DNA of 44,800 nucleotides from Candidatus Poribacteria bacterium (GTDB lineage: Bacteria; Poribacteria; WGA-4E; PCPOR2b), in NCBI GenBank assembly GCA_022826645.1, contig JAJDUM010000124.1:1-44800 (forward strand), read 5' to 3'. This document shows positions 25,313 through 34,071 of the stretch, one piece after another. Position numbers and translations under genes: made by a program. The notes under the pieces were generated by a model. It saw only the letters and a list, made by a program, of their open reading frames with translations. It was not told the origin of the DNA and searched no databases. Within the stretch, counting starts at the first letter, position 1; every line of letters begins with the position of its first letter.

Positions 25313-28300
25313 TCAATCGTCCGCACGCTCTCCAATGAGAGCGGTGTTGTCGAATACCGGTTGGGTCATCCGCTCACGCCTGATAAACAGTTCGCGTATA
25401 TCCGCTGTTATTGCATATAACGCGGGCATGACAAACACCGTTAGGAGGGTTGCGGCGGACAACCCAAAGATAATTGTGTACGCAATCGGCTGCCAAATTG
25501 GGGATTTTCCTCCCAACCCGATTGCCATCGGAATTAAGCCGCAGACCGTGGTGACGGAGGTCAAGATAATCGGACGTAATCGGACACTTCCGCCTTTTAA
25601 GATAGCTCGCCACTTGTTATAACCGTGTAACCGGTACTGATTTATAAAGTCTATCATTACAATGGAGTCGTTGACGACGATTCCCGCCAATGCAACAGTG
25701 CCGAAAAGCGCGACCATGCTCAACGGTGCTCCAATGATTAATAACCCAACCATTGAACCCATGAAACCAAACGGCACGGCAAAGAGGATGATAATCGGCT
25801 GAATAAACGACTTGAACTGCGCTCCCAATATAACGTACATGATTAAAATTCCGACGAGAAACAGCCGTCCCAGTTGCCCAAATGATTCATTGATTTGGTC
25901 GAACACACCTCGGAAATCGAGACGATAACCGGGATACAGCGATTCAATGTCTTTAAAGGTTTGAATCAATACTTGGTTGACTGCGAAGGCACTGGTTTTA
26001 TCGCTGTCCACGGCGGCAGATACAGTAATTGCCCGCTCATTCTCAAATCGGCGGATTTCCGAATACCCACCCTCCTCTTGTGCTTCAACGACATCTCTGA
26101 GTGGCACCATCGTTCCATTCGGCGTTGGAATCAGCAGCTCCTCGAGATTGGCGATTGATTGCAAATCATCTGAATCGTATTTCACAATGACATCAACCGA
26201 CTCATCGGCATCACGATAGGTTGTGGTTATATTTCCTTGAAGGGCGTTGCGGACATTGTAAGCGATTTGAAAGATATTCAAGCCGTACTGATGTGCCCTA
26301 TCTTCCTTAACGCGCAGGCGGATTTCCGACTTTCCTGTCACAAAATCGTCCCGTATATCATAAACGCCGTCCATCTGATGCAATTTCTCTTTGAGTGAGT
26401 TGGCAATTTTTTCTAACGGCTCGAACCGTTCCCCTTTAACTTTCACCTCCACATCTGTTCCCTGTGGGGGTCCCCCTTGTTGCGCATCAAATGTGAGTTT
26501 TTCAATGCCGCTGATTGCCTCGACTTGCCCCCGGAGATCTGCAATAATCGCATCTGTACTTCGCACCCGTTGGTTCTTTGGGACTAATTCAACAAGCACT
26601 TCGCCGACGTTGGAGCGGACGCTTGAACCTTGCAGTAGAGAGGTTGGTGTGACCAATCCGACGTTTGTGACGACAGCGATGCGCTCATCAGAGGGCAGAG
26701 ACATGGCAACTTCTTCGACCTGTGCCAAAACGGCGGAGGTCTCTTTTAGCCCAAAAGAGGGCGGCATTTCCGCTTTGATGTAAAATTGTGGAAAATCTTC
26801 GCCGGGGAAGAGCTGTCTTTCTAACTGCGAAAATGCGCCGATACAGACCAATATCCCAAAGACTAAGACACCACAGACGACCACATAGCGCCACCGAATC
26901 GTTCCTTTTAGTACACGCACATAACCTCTTCGGACGCGATCGAACCACACATGTCGCCGTTGTTCTCGACTTTGCGCCTTGCCCCACTCGGCGATATGGG
27001 AAGGCAAGATCATGAAAACTTCAAACAACGATGCCAGAATTACCAAGATAGCGGTGATAGGAACGATTCGTAGAAACTGGCCTGAAGTACCAGACATAAA
27101 CATGAGGGGACCGAACGCAGCGATTGTGGTCAAACTTGCTGCAAGGACGGGCCACCCTACTTCTTGGGCTCCGGTGATCGCTGCTTGTTTCGGGGGCATC
27201 CCCTCCTGAATACGACGGAACACGTTTTCAATGACAACGATTGCGTCATCCACAACGATGCCAACCACGAGAATTAAGCCGAATAACGCGACACCGCTGA
27301 GGGTATATCCGGACCAATGGAGAAAGAAGAAGGTTGCCATAAATGCGACCGGAATTCCTAATGCGGCAAAAAACGCATTGCGCCATCCCATAAAAATATA
27401 GAGTAGTACAACAACCAAGATTAATCCAAAGATGGCATTATTTTGTAGGATTCCTAACCGTTCCTGTAAGATAACGGAATAGTCGTTCACCACCGAGAGT
27501 TCTGTGCCTTCTGGCAGATTTTGTTTGCGCTGCTCGACCAGTTCTCGAATCTGCTTAACCAACCTGATGGTATTGCCCTCCGTCTTCTTTTGGACGGATA
27601 GGCTGATCGATGGCTGACCGTTGATGTGCGATAGTGTACGCGGTTTTTCATAGGTATCGGAAACGGTTGCAACATCGCGCACCCGCAATGGTGTCCCTGT
27701 CTGTCGAGCGCGTATAATTGTATTTTCAATTTCTGTTAGGTTACTAAACTCCCCCATTGTGCGGACTAGATACTCCGATGTTCCCATCTCTAATGTGCCC
27801 GCGGGGAGGTTCAGGTTATGGGTTCTTAACGCATTAATGACCGCTTCGATAGGGAGATTATATGCTTTTAATTGATCCGGATTGGCTTCGACCCAGATTT
27901 CTCTTTCCCGCACGCCTGCTAGGCGGACGCCAGAGACATTTTTGATTTCGACAATCTCATCTTTCAGATCTTCGGCAATCTCCTTCATCTGATCTTCCGA
28001 GATCTCTCCACCGACGACAATGGTTAACATCGGAAAACCGCTTGACGTGTTAATCTCTTGCACTTGGGGGTCGTCTAGAATCTCAGTCGGGAGGGTGTTG
28101 ACTCTATCAACTGCCGTCCGAAGGTTCTGAAACTCTTTGTCAAAGTCGCGATCGCTAATTTCCTCAAACTGGACGGTGACCAGCGACCTTCCCTCTGATG
28201 AGATTGATACAATGATATCAGTTTTATTTACATTCTCCTCGATTGCATCTTCAATTGGCACAGTGACCAATTTTTCAACATCTTCGGAAGAGGCACCGGG

Positions 28301-28453
28301 ATAGAATGTGGTTACTGTTGCGGACTGAAAAGAGATTTCGGGAACCAATTCTCTGGGAAGGACAATCCAAGCGTAGACACCGAATATGATGATGATCATC
28401 ATCAGTAGATTCGCTAGGACTGGATTACCCACGGATAGTTTCGGGATGGACAT
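25313..28453 (-). CDS. RND-family efflux transporter (AcrB/MMPL-type inner-membrane pump)
   Basis: The 1046-residue protein has the standard twofold RND layout: a first helix (LANLLMMIIIIFGVYAWIVLP), a large periplasmic loop with FYPGASSEDVEKLVTVPIEDAIE, and six more helices. A second half repeats the plan. TM4 has GIVVDDAIVVIENVFRRIQEG with the paired aspartates of the proton relay; the second half has GIVVNDSIVMIDFINQYR. It pumps lipophilic compounds or metals out using proton force. No membrane-fusion or TolC-like gene is in the window, so partners must be elsewhere. AAGGAG precedes the start, 28 bp after the phosphatase gene. Confidence 0.93.
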   Translation of the reverse strand: MSIPKLSVGNPVLANLLMMIIIIFGVYAWIVLPRELVPEISFQSATVTTFYPGASSEDVEKLVTVPIEDAIEENVNKTDIIVSISSEGRSLVTVQFEEISDRDFDKEFQNLRTAVDRVNTLPTEILDDPQVQEINTSSGFPMLTIVVGGEISEDQMKEIAEDLKDEIVEIKNVSGVRLAGVREREIWVEANPDQLKAYNLPIEAVINALRTHNLNLPAGTLEMGTSEYLVRTMGEFSNLTEIENTIIRARQTGTPLRVRDVATVSDTYEKPRTLSHINGQPSISLSVQKKTEGNTIRLVKQIRELVEQRKQNLPEGTELSVVNDYSVILQERLGILQNNAIFGLILVVVLLYIFMGWRNAFFAALGIPVAFMATFFFLHWSGYTLSGVALFGLILVVGIVVDDAIVVIENVFRRIQEGMPPKQAAITGAQEVGWPVLAASLTTIAAFGPLMFMSGTSGQFLRIVPITAILVILASLFEVFMILPSHIAEWGKAQSREQRRHVWFDRVRRGYVRVLKGTIRWRYVVVCGVLVFGILVCIGAFSQLERQLFPGEDFPQFYIKAEMPPSFGLKETSAVLAQVEEVAMSLPSDERIAVVTNVGLVTPTSLLQGSSVRSNVGEVLVELVPKNQRVRSTDAIIADLRGQVEAISGIEKLTFDAQQGGPPQGTDVEVKVKGERFEPLEKIANSLKEKLHQMDGVYDIRDDFVTGKSEIRLRVKEDRAHQYGLNIFQIAYNVRNALQGNITTTYRDADESVDVIVKYDSDDLQSIANLEELLIPTPNGTMVPLRDVVEAQEEGGYSEIRRFENERAITVSAAVDSDKTSAFAVNQVLIQTFKDIESLYPGYRLDFRGVFDQINESFGQLGRLFLVGILIMYVILGAQFKSFIQPIIILFAVPFGFMGSMVGLLIIGAPLSMVALFGTVALAGIVVNDSIVMIDFINQYRLHGYNKWRAILKGGSVRLRPIILTSVTTVCGLIPMAIGLGGKSPIWQPIAYTIIFGLSAATLLTVFVMPALYAITADIRELFIRRERMTQPVFDNTALIGERADD

Positions 28454-28481
28454 GGAAGGGAGAGCTCCTTATTATTACGGA

Positions 28482-29285
28482 TTATGTTTGTTTTTCTTTA
28501 TTTTCTTCGAGAGTGTTTAGGCATTCCGCATGTATCTTGCCATTGGTTGCGAGAAAGGGGACATCATGCCCTTCATAGGCGGAGGAGTCTGGTGGTAGCG
28601 GAAAGAGTGGCGCACCCGATGGCTGGGTTATACTACCCCCGGCTTCTTGCAGAATAATGGCTGCCGCAGCGATATCCCAGAGTTTTGTGTAGAGGTCGAA
28701 ACTTCCATCAAAGTAGCCGGAAGCTACGGAACAGATATGAAGTGCTGCGGAACCGAGGCTACGACCTTTGCCGGCTTTCTGTATGAACGGGTGAAGTATT
28801 TCGAGGACCGGCGATCCAAATCCGAATAGTCCGATGGGGTCTAATTCTTGGCGGTCGTTGACGTGAATAGGGACCCCGTTCAGTGTTGCGCCGCCACCCT
28901 TAACCGCGCTGAACATCCGATCGGTATTGGGATCGAAAACTACGCCTAGAACTGGGATACCGTTGTGCAGCAGCCCAATCGCAACTGCAAAGATTGGGCA
29001 ACGCGCTGCGTAGTTTGCTGTTCCGTCCAACGGATCTGTGACCCAGCAGCTGTCCGATTGCACCGCGGACATTCCAAATTCCTCGCCGAGGATGGCGTAG
29101 TCTGGAAAACGGGATTCCAACCGTTCAGTGATGAGCTGCTCGGAGGCTTTGTCCGCTTCGGTTACGATATCACCGATACCCTTGTAGTCAATGCTATGAA
29201 TTTCTCCATAGTACCCCATCAAAATGTCACCGGCTTCTCGGGCGAGTTCTTCAACCGATTTTAAGATTTCCGCGGGTTCGTGCAT
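28482..29285 (-). CDS. Inositol-monophosphatase-family phosphatase
   Basis: The 267-residue protein has all metal-site motifs of the family: GEEFG (E68, E69), VTDPLDGTANY (D84, D87, G88, T89) and the C-terminal LWDIAAAAIILQEAGG aspartate. These hold two or three Mg ions that hydrolyse myo-inositol phosphates, PAP or related sugar phosphates. AAAGGAATAA precedes the ATG. It lies between the TPR lipoprotein genes and the RND pump with 33- and 28-bp gaps. The substrate is not determined by sequence. Confidence 0.88.
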   Translation of the reverse strand: MHEPAEILKSVEELAREAGDILMGYYGEIHSIDYKGIGDIVTEADKASEQLITERLESRFPDYAILGEEFGMSAVQSDSCWVTDPLDGTANYAARCPIFAVAIGLLHNGIPVLGVVFDPNTDRMFSAVKGGGATLNGVPIHVNDRQELDPIGLFGFGSPVLEILHPFIQKAGKGRSLGSAALHICSVASGYFDGSFDLYTKLWDIAAAAIILQEAGGSITQPSGAPLFPLPPDSSAYEGHDVPFLATNGKIHAECLNTLEENKEKQT

Positions 29286-29318
29286 TCAGTCTATTATTCC
29301 TTTCCTGAAGTCAAATTT

Positions 29319-31358
29319 TTAATCTGAGTTTGTTTTCGTTTCAAGTTGTGCTTTCAACTTGCCGAGCCGTTGCCGCACCAGACGGTTACGGTGGTTCCTT
29401 TTAAGGAATCCGCTCCATAATGCCTCTGTCTCATCAGTATTGCCTTGCGAGATATAGTATTCACCGAGGGCGATAGCTGCGTAATGCAGTGTCGGATCCT
29501 TGTCCAAAGATGCTTGGAATTCTGCGATAGCGGTATCGGGGTCTCCTTTGAGCAGTGCCATCTGTCCATTCCCGTAATGTCTCAGCGCATGATCAGGATA
29601 TTCGGTGGCAATTGTGTCAAATATTTCTTGAGCGTTATCTGCCATCTTGGCTTTGTGGAACGCCATCGCTGCATGCACCTGCGCGTAGATTATCCGATTG
29701 TCAAGGAGGCGCTTTTCTGCTGGTGGTGTTGAGTCTTTTTTCTGGCGTTTCACAAGACCGGCTGCGGCTTTATATTTTGTCTTTGCCCAGGTGTAATTGC
29801 CGTATTTGTAGCAGATTGCGCCAAGTTCTATTTCGCCTTCGTAACTGTTACCTTGCCCGCGTGCTAGGTCGTCAAAAATTTTCGCACGGTCTTTATCTTT
29901 AAGATGGCGGAAAAGCACATAAGCAAGACTCTGAAGTGCGTCGACATAGTCGGTTTTGGAGGCGATTGCACGTTCGCAGAATTCCGCTTCTTTTTCGTAG
30001 TTACCCATCTTCTGATAGACGAGCCCTAATCTCCAGTAGATCTCCGGATCCCTGCTGCGGTTTAGTCCCAATATAGAGCTGTAGGTCTCAATGGCTCGTT
30101 CGTACTCTTCATCAAGGTACTGGTTATCACCTGTTACGACAACAGCCTCAAGAACATTTATATCCCTTCTCACGGCTTCTCTTAATACTTCTGCCGCGCG
30201 CTGGTACATGCCTATTTTCCGGTAGCAGACCGATAGACGGAGAAAGCTATATGGATCGATCCGTGCGTTTTCGCGTTTGGCAAGCTCGATTGCATAGAAG
30301 AATAGTACGGCGGCATCTCGATACTCTTGGAACTGCAACTTCAAGAAAGCGATTTTAAGCACGGTGTCGTGATAAACTTCGGGCGCAAAGTCTTGATCTG
30401 CTGTACCTTCTTGGATAATTGTCTGCTTATAGGGTTCCATGATTTCTTCGGGATTCACACCTAAACCGGAGTCTGGGAAGCCACTTGGCAATCCCGTTGC
30501 TGGGCTGGACTCGAAGCCTGCGGCGTCACGTTCTGCGCGACGCCGCTCTCGGTAACTGAGTCTACGGTTAAGCTCTGTTGAGAGGTCCTGCGCATCCGGT
30601 TCATCGGGTTTAGGGATATGTGCCCCCATCAATTGAAGTGCCTTTTTCGCTTCCTCAACCGATTCTTCTGTACCCTCGCGCGCACCATACTCCTTAACGA
30701 GGGACTGGTAGGTGTCCTCGGCGGCGGCTTGATTGTTGAGATATTCCTGCTCAATTCTGGCTTTGTTGACCAACGCTTGTGTTGCTCGTTTGCCCTCCGG
30801 GTGACGGTGTGCTACGTTGTCGTAGACCTCTGCGGCTTTCTCATAATTGCTGGCTTCCTCGTAGCTTTTTGCCAGCATCAGTTGGGCGTTATGACTACGC
30901 TCTGACCCCGGAAATTTGTTGACGATGGTGTCAAAGATCTGTTGCGCCGATTGGTAGTCTTCGGCCTTGAAAGCACGAAGTCCGAGTCGCCAGTATGCTT
31001 CGGGAGCTTCATCGCTGTCGGGTGCTGCAGCGAGAAGGTCTTGGTAGACTTTGACCCCCTGTTCGGGTTGATTCATTCTGTCGATGTATAACTTGGCAAT
31101 GCCCAGCTGTGCCTGACGCGCCTCCGATGTGCCGGGTTTGGAATCGATAATCGACTGATAAGCATCGGCTGCGCCGCGATAGTCCTTCTCTTGGATGAGT
31201 TGGTCGATCTGTTCGTCCATGTCCTTTGAAATGCAGGCGTATTGGGTTATGGTCACTACAGCAACCAATACAAAGAAGATGCTGAATCTAATAGCCCCGA
31301 TGGGATTGGTTCCGTTCCGGGAATCCCGACTTGTCGGGAGATTCAAAGTAATTTTCAT
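29319..31358 (-). CDS. TPR lipoprotein, paralogue 1 (short form)
   Basis: ATG at 31358 follows GGAGG; an upstream in-frame ATG at 31385 lacks a site. The 679-residue product has a lipoprotein signal ending TQYAC (C42), then many tetratricopeptide repeats (APDSDEAPEAYWRLGLRAFKAEDYQSAQQIFDTIV and similar). It resembles the next two genes along its length, including the central PSGFPDSGLGVNPEEIMEPYK linker. It stops after the last TPR and lacks their C-terminal 200-residue domain. A TCCCGAC-TT-GTCGGGA palindrome lies inside codons 8-14. TPR lipoproteins usually scaffold envelope complexes; no partner is identified. Confidence 0.82.
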   Translation of the reverse strand: MKITLNLPTSRDSRNGTNPIGAIRFSIFFVLVAVVTITQYACISKDMDEQIDQLIQEKDYRGAADAYQSIIDSKPGTSEARQAQLGIAKLYIDRMNQPEQGVKVYQDLLAAAPDSDEAPEAYWRLGLRAFKAEDYQSAQQIFDTIVNKFPGSERSHNAQLMLAKSYEEASNYEKAAEVYDNVAHRHPEGKRATQALVNKARIEQEYLNNQAAAEDTYQSLVKEYGAREGTEESVEEAKKALQLMGAHIPKPDEPDAQDLSTELNRRLSYRERRRAERDAAGFESSPATGLPSGFPDSGLGVNPEEIMEPYKQTIIQEGTADQDFAPEVYHDTVLKIAFLKLQFQEYRDAAVLFFYAIELAKRENARIDPYSFLRLSVCYRKIGMYQRAAEVLREAVRRDINVLEAVVVTGDNQYLDEEYERAIETYSSILGLNRSRDPEIYWRLGLVYQKMGNYEKEAEFCERAIASKTDYVDALQSLAYVLFRHLKDKDRAKIFDDLARGQGNSYEGEIELGAICYKYGNYTWAKTKYKAAAGLVKRQKKDSTPPAEKRLLDNRIIYAQVHAAMAFHKAKMADNAQEIFDTIATEYPDHALRHYGNGQMALLKGDPDTAIAEFQASLDKDPTLHYAAIALGEYYISQGNTDETEALWSGFLKRNHRNRLVRQRLGKLKAQLETKTNSD

Positions 31359-31392
31359 ATTAATCCTCCGTTGTGGTGTTAGCAATTCGCTC

Positions 31393-34071
31393 TTAGTTTA
31401 GATTGATGTCGAGTGGTATGTCCCGTGCTGTCACCAAAAGTTCCATAATACGGTAGTCTTTCAGTTTTGGTTTGTATTTAGTGATGGTCCGATCTGAATT
31501 GCGATCTTCGGCTGGATAGGTGGTGTACACCGTTGCTACCCAGCGTTCCGAATCAAGTTGCCAAACTATCTGAGCCTTTTGGACGATAAGGAAGTATTTG
31601 CTTGTATCAATGATTTCTTCGTTGATAACATGGCAAGGCGTTGAAGTCAATGCTTCGGGAATTTCACTGATCACGGAGGGATACTCTACCGGACTGCCTG
31701 GTACTGCGTTGATGTCTCCAGCGTAGACTTTGCGGAATCCGAGTACTCCTTCTTCTCCGAGGATGAACTCTGAACCTTCAACGGTAGCGATCTGTGCTGC
31801 ATCGCGTATAGGATCACCGTAGGCTAATCGCTTTGTGGAGCTTGGAATGCTGGCTACAGCGGGCAGGGTTTGAGTTGGTTCTCCGTGTGCATCGGTGACT
31901 TGACTTTCGCCCAGTCCGACGAAGAATGCGGTTGGTAATTGCGATTTTGGGATCCGGTGCTTAGGATAGATTGTGCGTCGTTTTGTGGGCAGGTTCGTAC
32001 GCCTCAGCGTGCCAAACCGTTTAGTGATGCTGGGTTGGGGGGAGGCTGTTGATTTTTCAACACCACTCGGTTGTTCCGAATCCTCGGAATTGGAACTGAC
32101 CCCGATTGGTTCGGTGTTTATAGGAGCCTGCTTTGTCAACTCGTGGAGACGGTGACGTACCACACGGTTCAGTGGATTGGCTCTGAGAGATTTTTGCCAT
32201 AACGCGATTGCTTCTTCGGTATGTCCCTGTGACAGATAATATTCGCCCAACGCGATGGGGGCTGCATAGAGACTCGGATCTTGCTCTATCGACGCTTTGA
32301 AGGCGGTGATTGCAGTATCCATATCGCCTTCGAGGGCGGCGAGTTGTCCGCGTCCATACGGTATAAGTGGGTGGTTGGGGTATTCAGAGGCGAGTGTATC
32401 GATAATTTCTTGCGCTTTCTCCTCCATTTCGCCCTTGTGTGCCGCCATTGCTGCGCGTACCTTTACGTAGACAACCCGGTTGTCTATCCCTCTTCTCTGG
32501 AATGGGGTTGTATCCTCTGTCTTTTCGCTTTGGGCAATCCGCGCTGCGAGTTCGTACTTCGATTTTGCCCAGCCGTAGTTGCCATATTTGTAGCAGAGAT
32601 TCGCCAATTCGTTTTCACCGGCGTAGGTTTCACCTTTCTGATCGACGAGATCCTGAAAGATCGCGGCTCTGTCGGTATCTCTCAATCGGTAGTGCAGTAC
32701 TTCTGCGAGACTTTGAAGTGCCTTGGTGTACTCAGTTTTCACAGCGATGGCGCGTTCAAAGGCTTCAACCGCGTTGTGCGGATCGTCCATCTTTTTGTAT
32801 GCTAGGCCCATTCTCCAGTAGATTTCCGGATCTTTGGTTCTGTTTAACCCTAAGATAGAGTTATAAGTCTCAATGGCTTTTTCGTAATCTTCATCGAGGT
32901 ATTGATTGGCGGCGGTCCTGATGATTGCTTCGAGAACTGTCCCATCTTTTTTGACTGCTTTCCTTATCATTTCGCTGGCATGTTGGCGCATGCCGACCTT
33001 GCCATAACAGAAGGAGAGACGAAGATAGCTATACGGATCAATCTGTGCTTGGTTGTGTTCGGCGAGTTTGATTGCATGAAAGAAGAGCGCCCCGGCATCC
33101 CGGTAATTTTCAGAATCCAAATTTAGTTGAGCGATTTTAAGTACCGTGTCGTGATAAACTGCGCCCTCAAGACCTTCTCCGGCTGCGCCCGCTTCCTGAA
33201 TGATCTGTTTCCAGGGTCTCATGAGTTCTTCCGGATCTACACCAAAGCCGGAGTCTGAATAATCTGGCACCTCCCCCATCGCCGGACTGCGTTCAACCCT
33301 ACCCCGTGGGCGATCTCTTTCGCGGCGCTGCCTTTGCCGTTCTAATGCACGCTCCATGTGTGTCAGGGACTGATCATCCGGTTCGGGGATAATTGCGCCC
33401 ATCCTACCGAGTTCTTGTTTCGCAGTGGTAACTGATTCTTCTGTGCCTTCGATGTTGCCGTACTTCTTAACGAGGGCTTGGTAGGTTTGTTTGGCGGCAT
33501 TTTGGTCTTGCAGACGTTCTGCCTGAATTCTGGCTTTATTGACCAACGCCTGTGTTGCTCGTTTTCCCTCCGGGTGGCGGTTTGCTACATTGTCGTAGAT
33601 TTGTACCGCTTGCTGATACTCACGCATCTCCTCATAACTTTTTGCCAGCATGAGTTGGGCATTGTGGCTGAACTCCGACGTCGGAAATTGATTGATGATA
33701 GTGCTAAAGGACTGTTGCGCCGATTGATAGTCTTTCGATTTGAAGGCGTAAAGCCCCAGCCGCCAGTATGCTTGAGCAGCTTCGTCACTATCAGGGGTCG
33801 TAGCGATGAGATCTTGATAAATCTGAATGCCCCTAGCGGGCTGATTCATCTTTTCGACGTATAGTCCGGCGATGATCAGTTGCGCTTGACGAGCCGCTGG
33901 TGTTTCAGGATTGGAATCGACTACCGTTTGGTATACTTCGATGGCACCTTGATAGTCCTTTTCCTGCAGACGCTTTTCTGCTAATCTCTGTGGGCTTGAT
34001 GCAACACAAGCGTATTGGGTCACCGCTATTAGAGCGATGAGGGCGAAGATATTGTGCCTAACGACTTTCAT
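31393..34071 (-). CDS. TPR lipoprotein, paralogue 2, with C-terminal BamE-like domain
   Basis: This 892-residue protein has lipobox TQYAC (C22) and TPRs from about 25 to 660 with a linker (RPRGRVERSPAMGEVPDYSDSGFGVDPEELMRP). The C-terminal domain starts RRTIYPKHRIPKSQLPTAFFVGLGESQVTDAHGEP. The G-x-S-x-x-Q-V-x-x-x-x-G-E-P stretch resembles the BamE/SmpA fold signature. Its start overlaps the end of the upstream paralogue by 14 bases, so translation is coupled. The protein should sit in the outer membrane facing the periplasm. Involvement in envelope assembly is inferred. Confidence 0.82.
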   Translation of the reverse strand: MKVVRHNIFALIALIAVTQYACVASSPQRLAEKRLQEKDYQGAIEVYQTVVDSNPETPAARQAQLIIAGLYVEKMNQPARGIQIYQDLIATTPDSDEAAQAYWRLGLYAFKSKDYQSAQQSFSTIINQFPTSEFSHNAQLMLAKSYEEMREYQQAVQIYDNVANRHPEGKRATQALVNKARIQAERLQDQNAAKQTYQALVKKYGNIEGTEESVTTAKQELGRMGAIIPEPDDQSLTHMERALERQRQRRERDRPRGRVERSPAMGEVPDYSDSGFGVDPEELMRPWKQIIQEAGAAGEGLEGAVYHDTVLKIAQLNLDSENYRDAGALFFHAIKLAEHNQAQIDPYSYLRLSFCYGKVGMRQHASEMIRKAVKKDGTVLEAIIRTAANQYLDEDYEKAIETYNSILGLNRTKDPEIYWRMGLAYKKMDDPHNAVEAFERAIAVKTEYTKALQSLAEVLHYRLRDTDRAAIFQDLVDQKGETYAGENELANLCYKYGNYGWAKSKYELAARIAQSEKTEDTTPFQRRGIDNRVVYVKVRAAMAAHKGEMEEKAQEIIDTLASEYPNHPLIPYGRGQLAALEGDMDTAITAFKASIEQDPSLYAAPIALGEYYLSQGHTEEAIALWQKSLRANPLNRVVRHRLHELTKQAPINTEPIGVSSNSEDSEQPSGVEKSTASPQPSITKRFGTLRRTNLPTKRRTIYPKHRIPKSQLPTAFFVGLGESQVTDAHGEPTQTLPAVASIPSSTKRLAYGDPIRDAAQIATVEGSEFILGEEGVLGFRKVYAGDINAVPGSPVEYPSVISEIPEALTSTPCHVINEEIIDTSKYFLIVQKAQIVWQLDSERWVATVYTTYPAEDRNSDRTITKYKPKLKDYRIMELLVTARDIPLDINLN

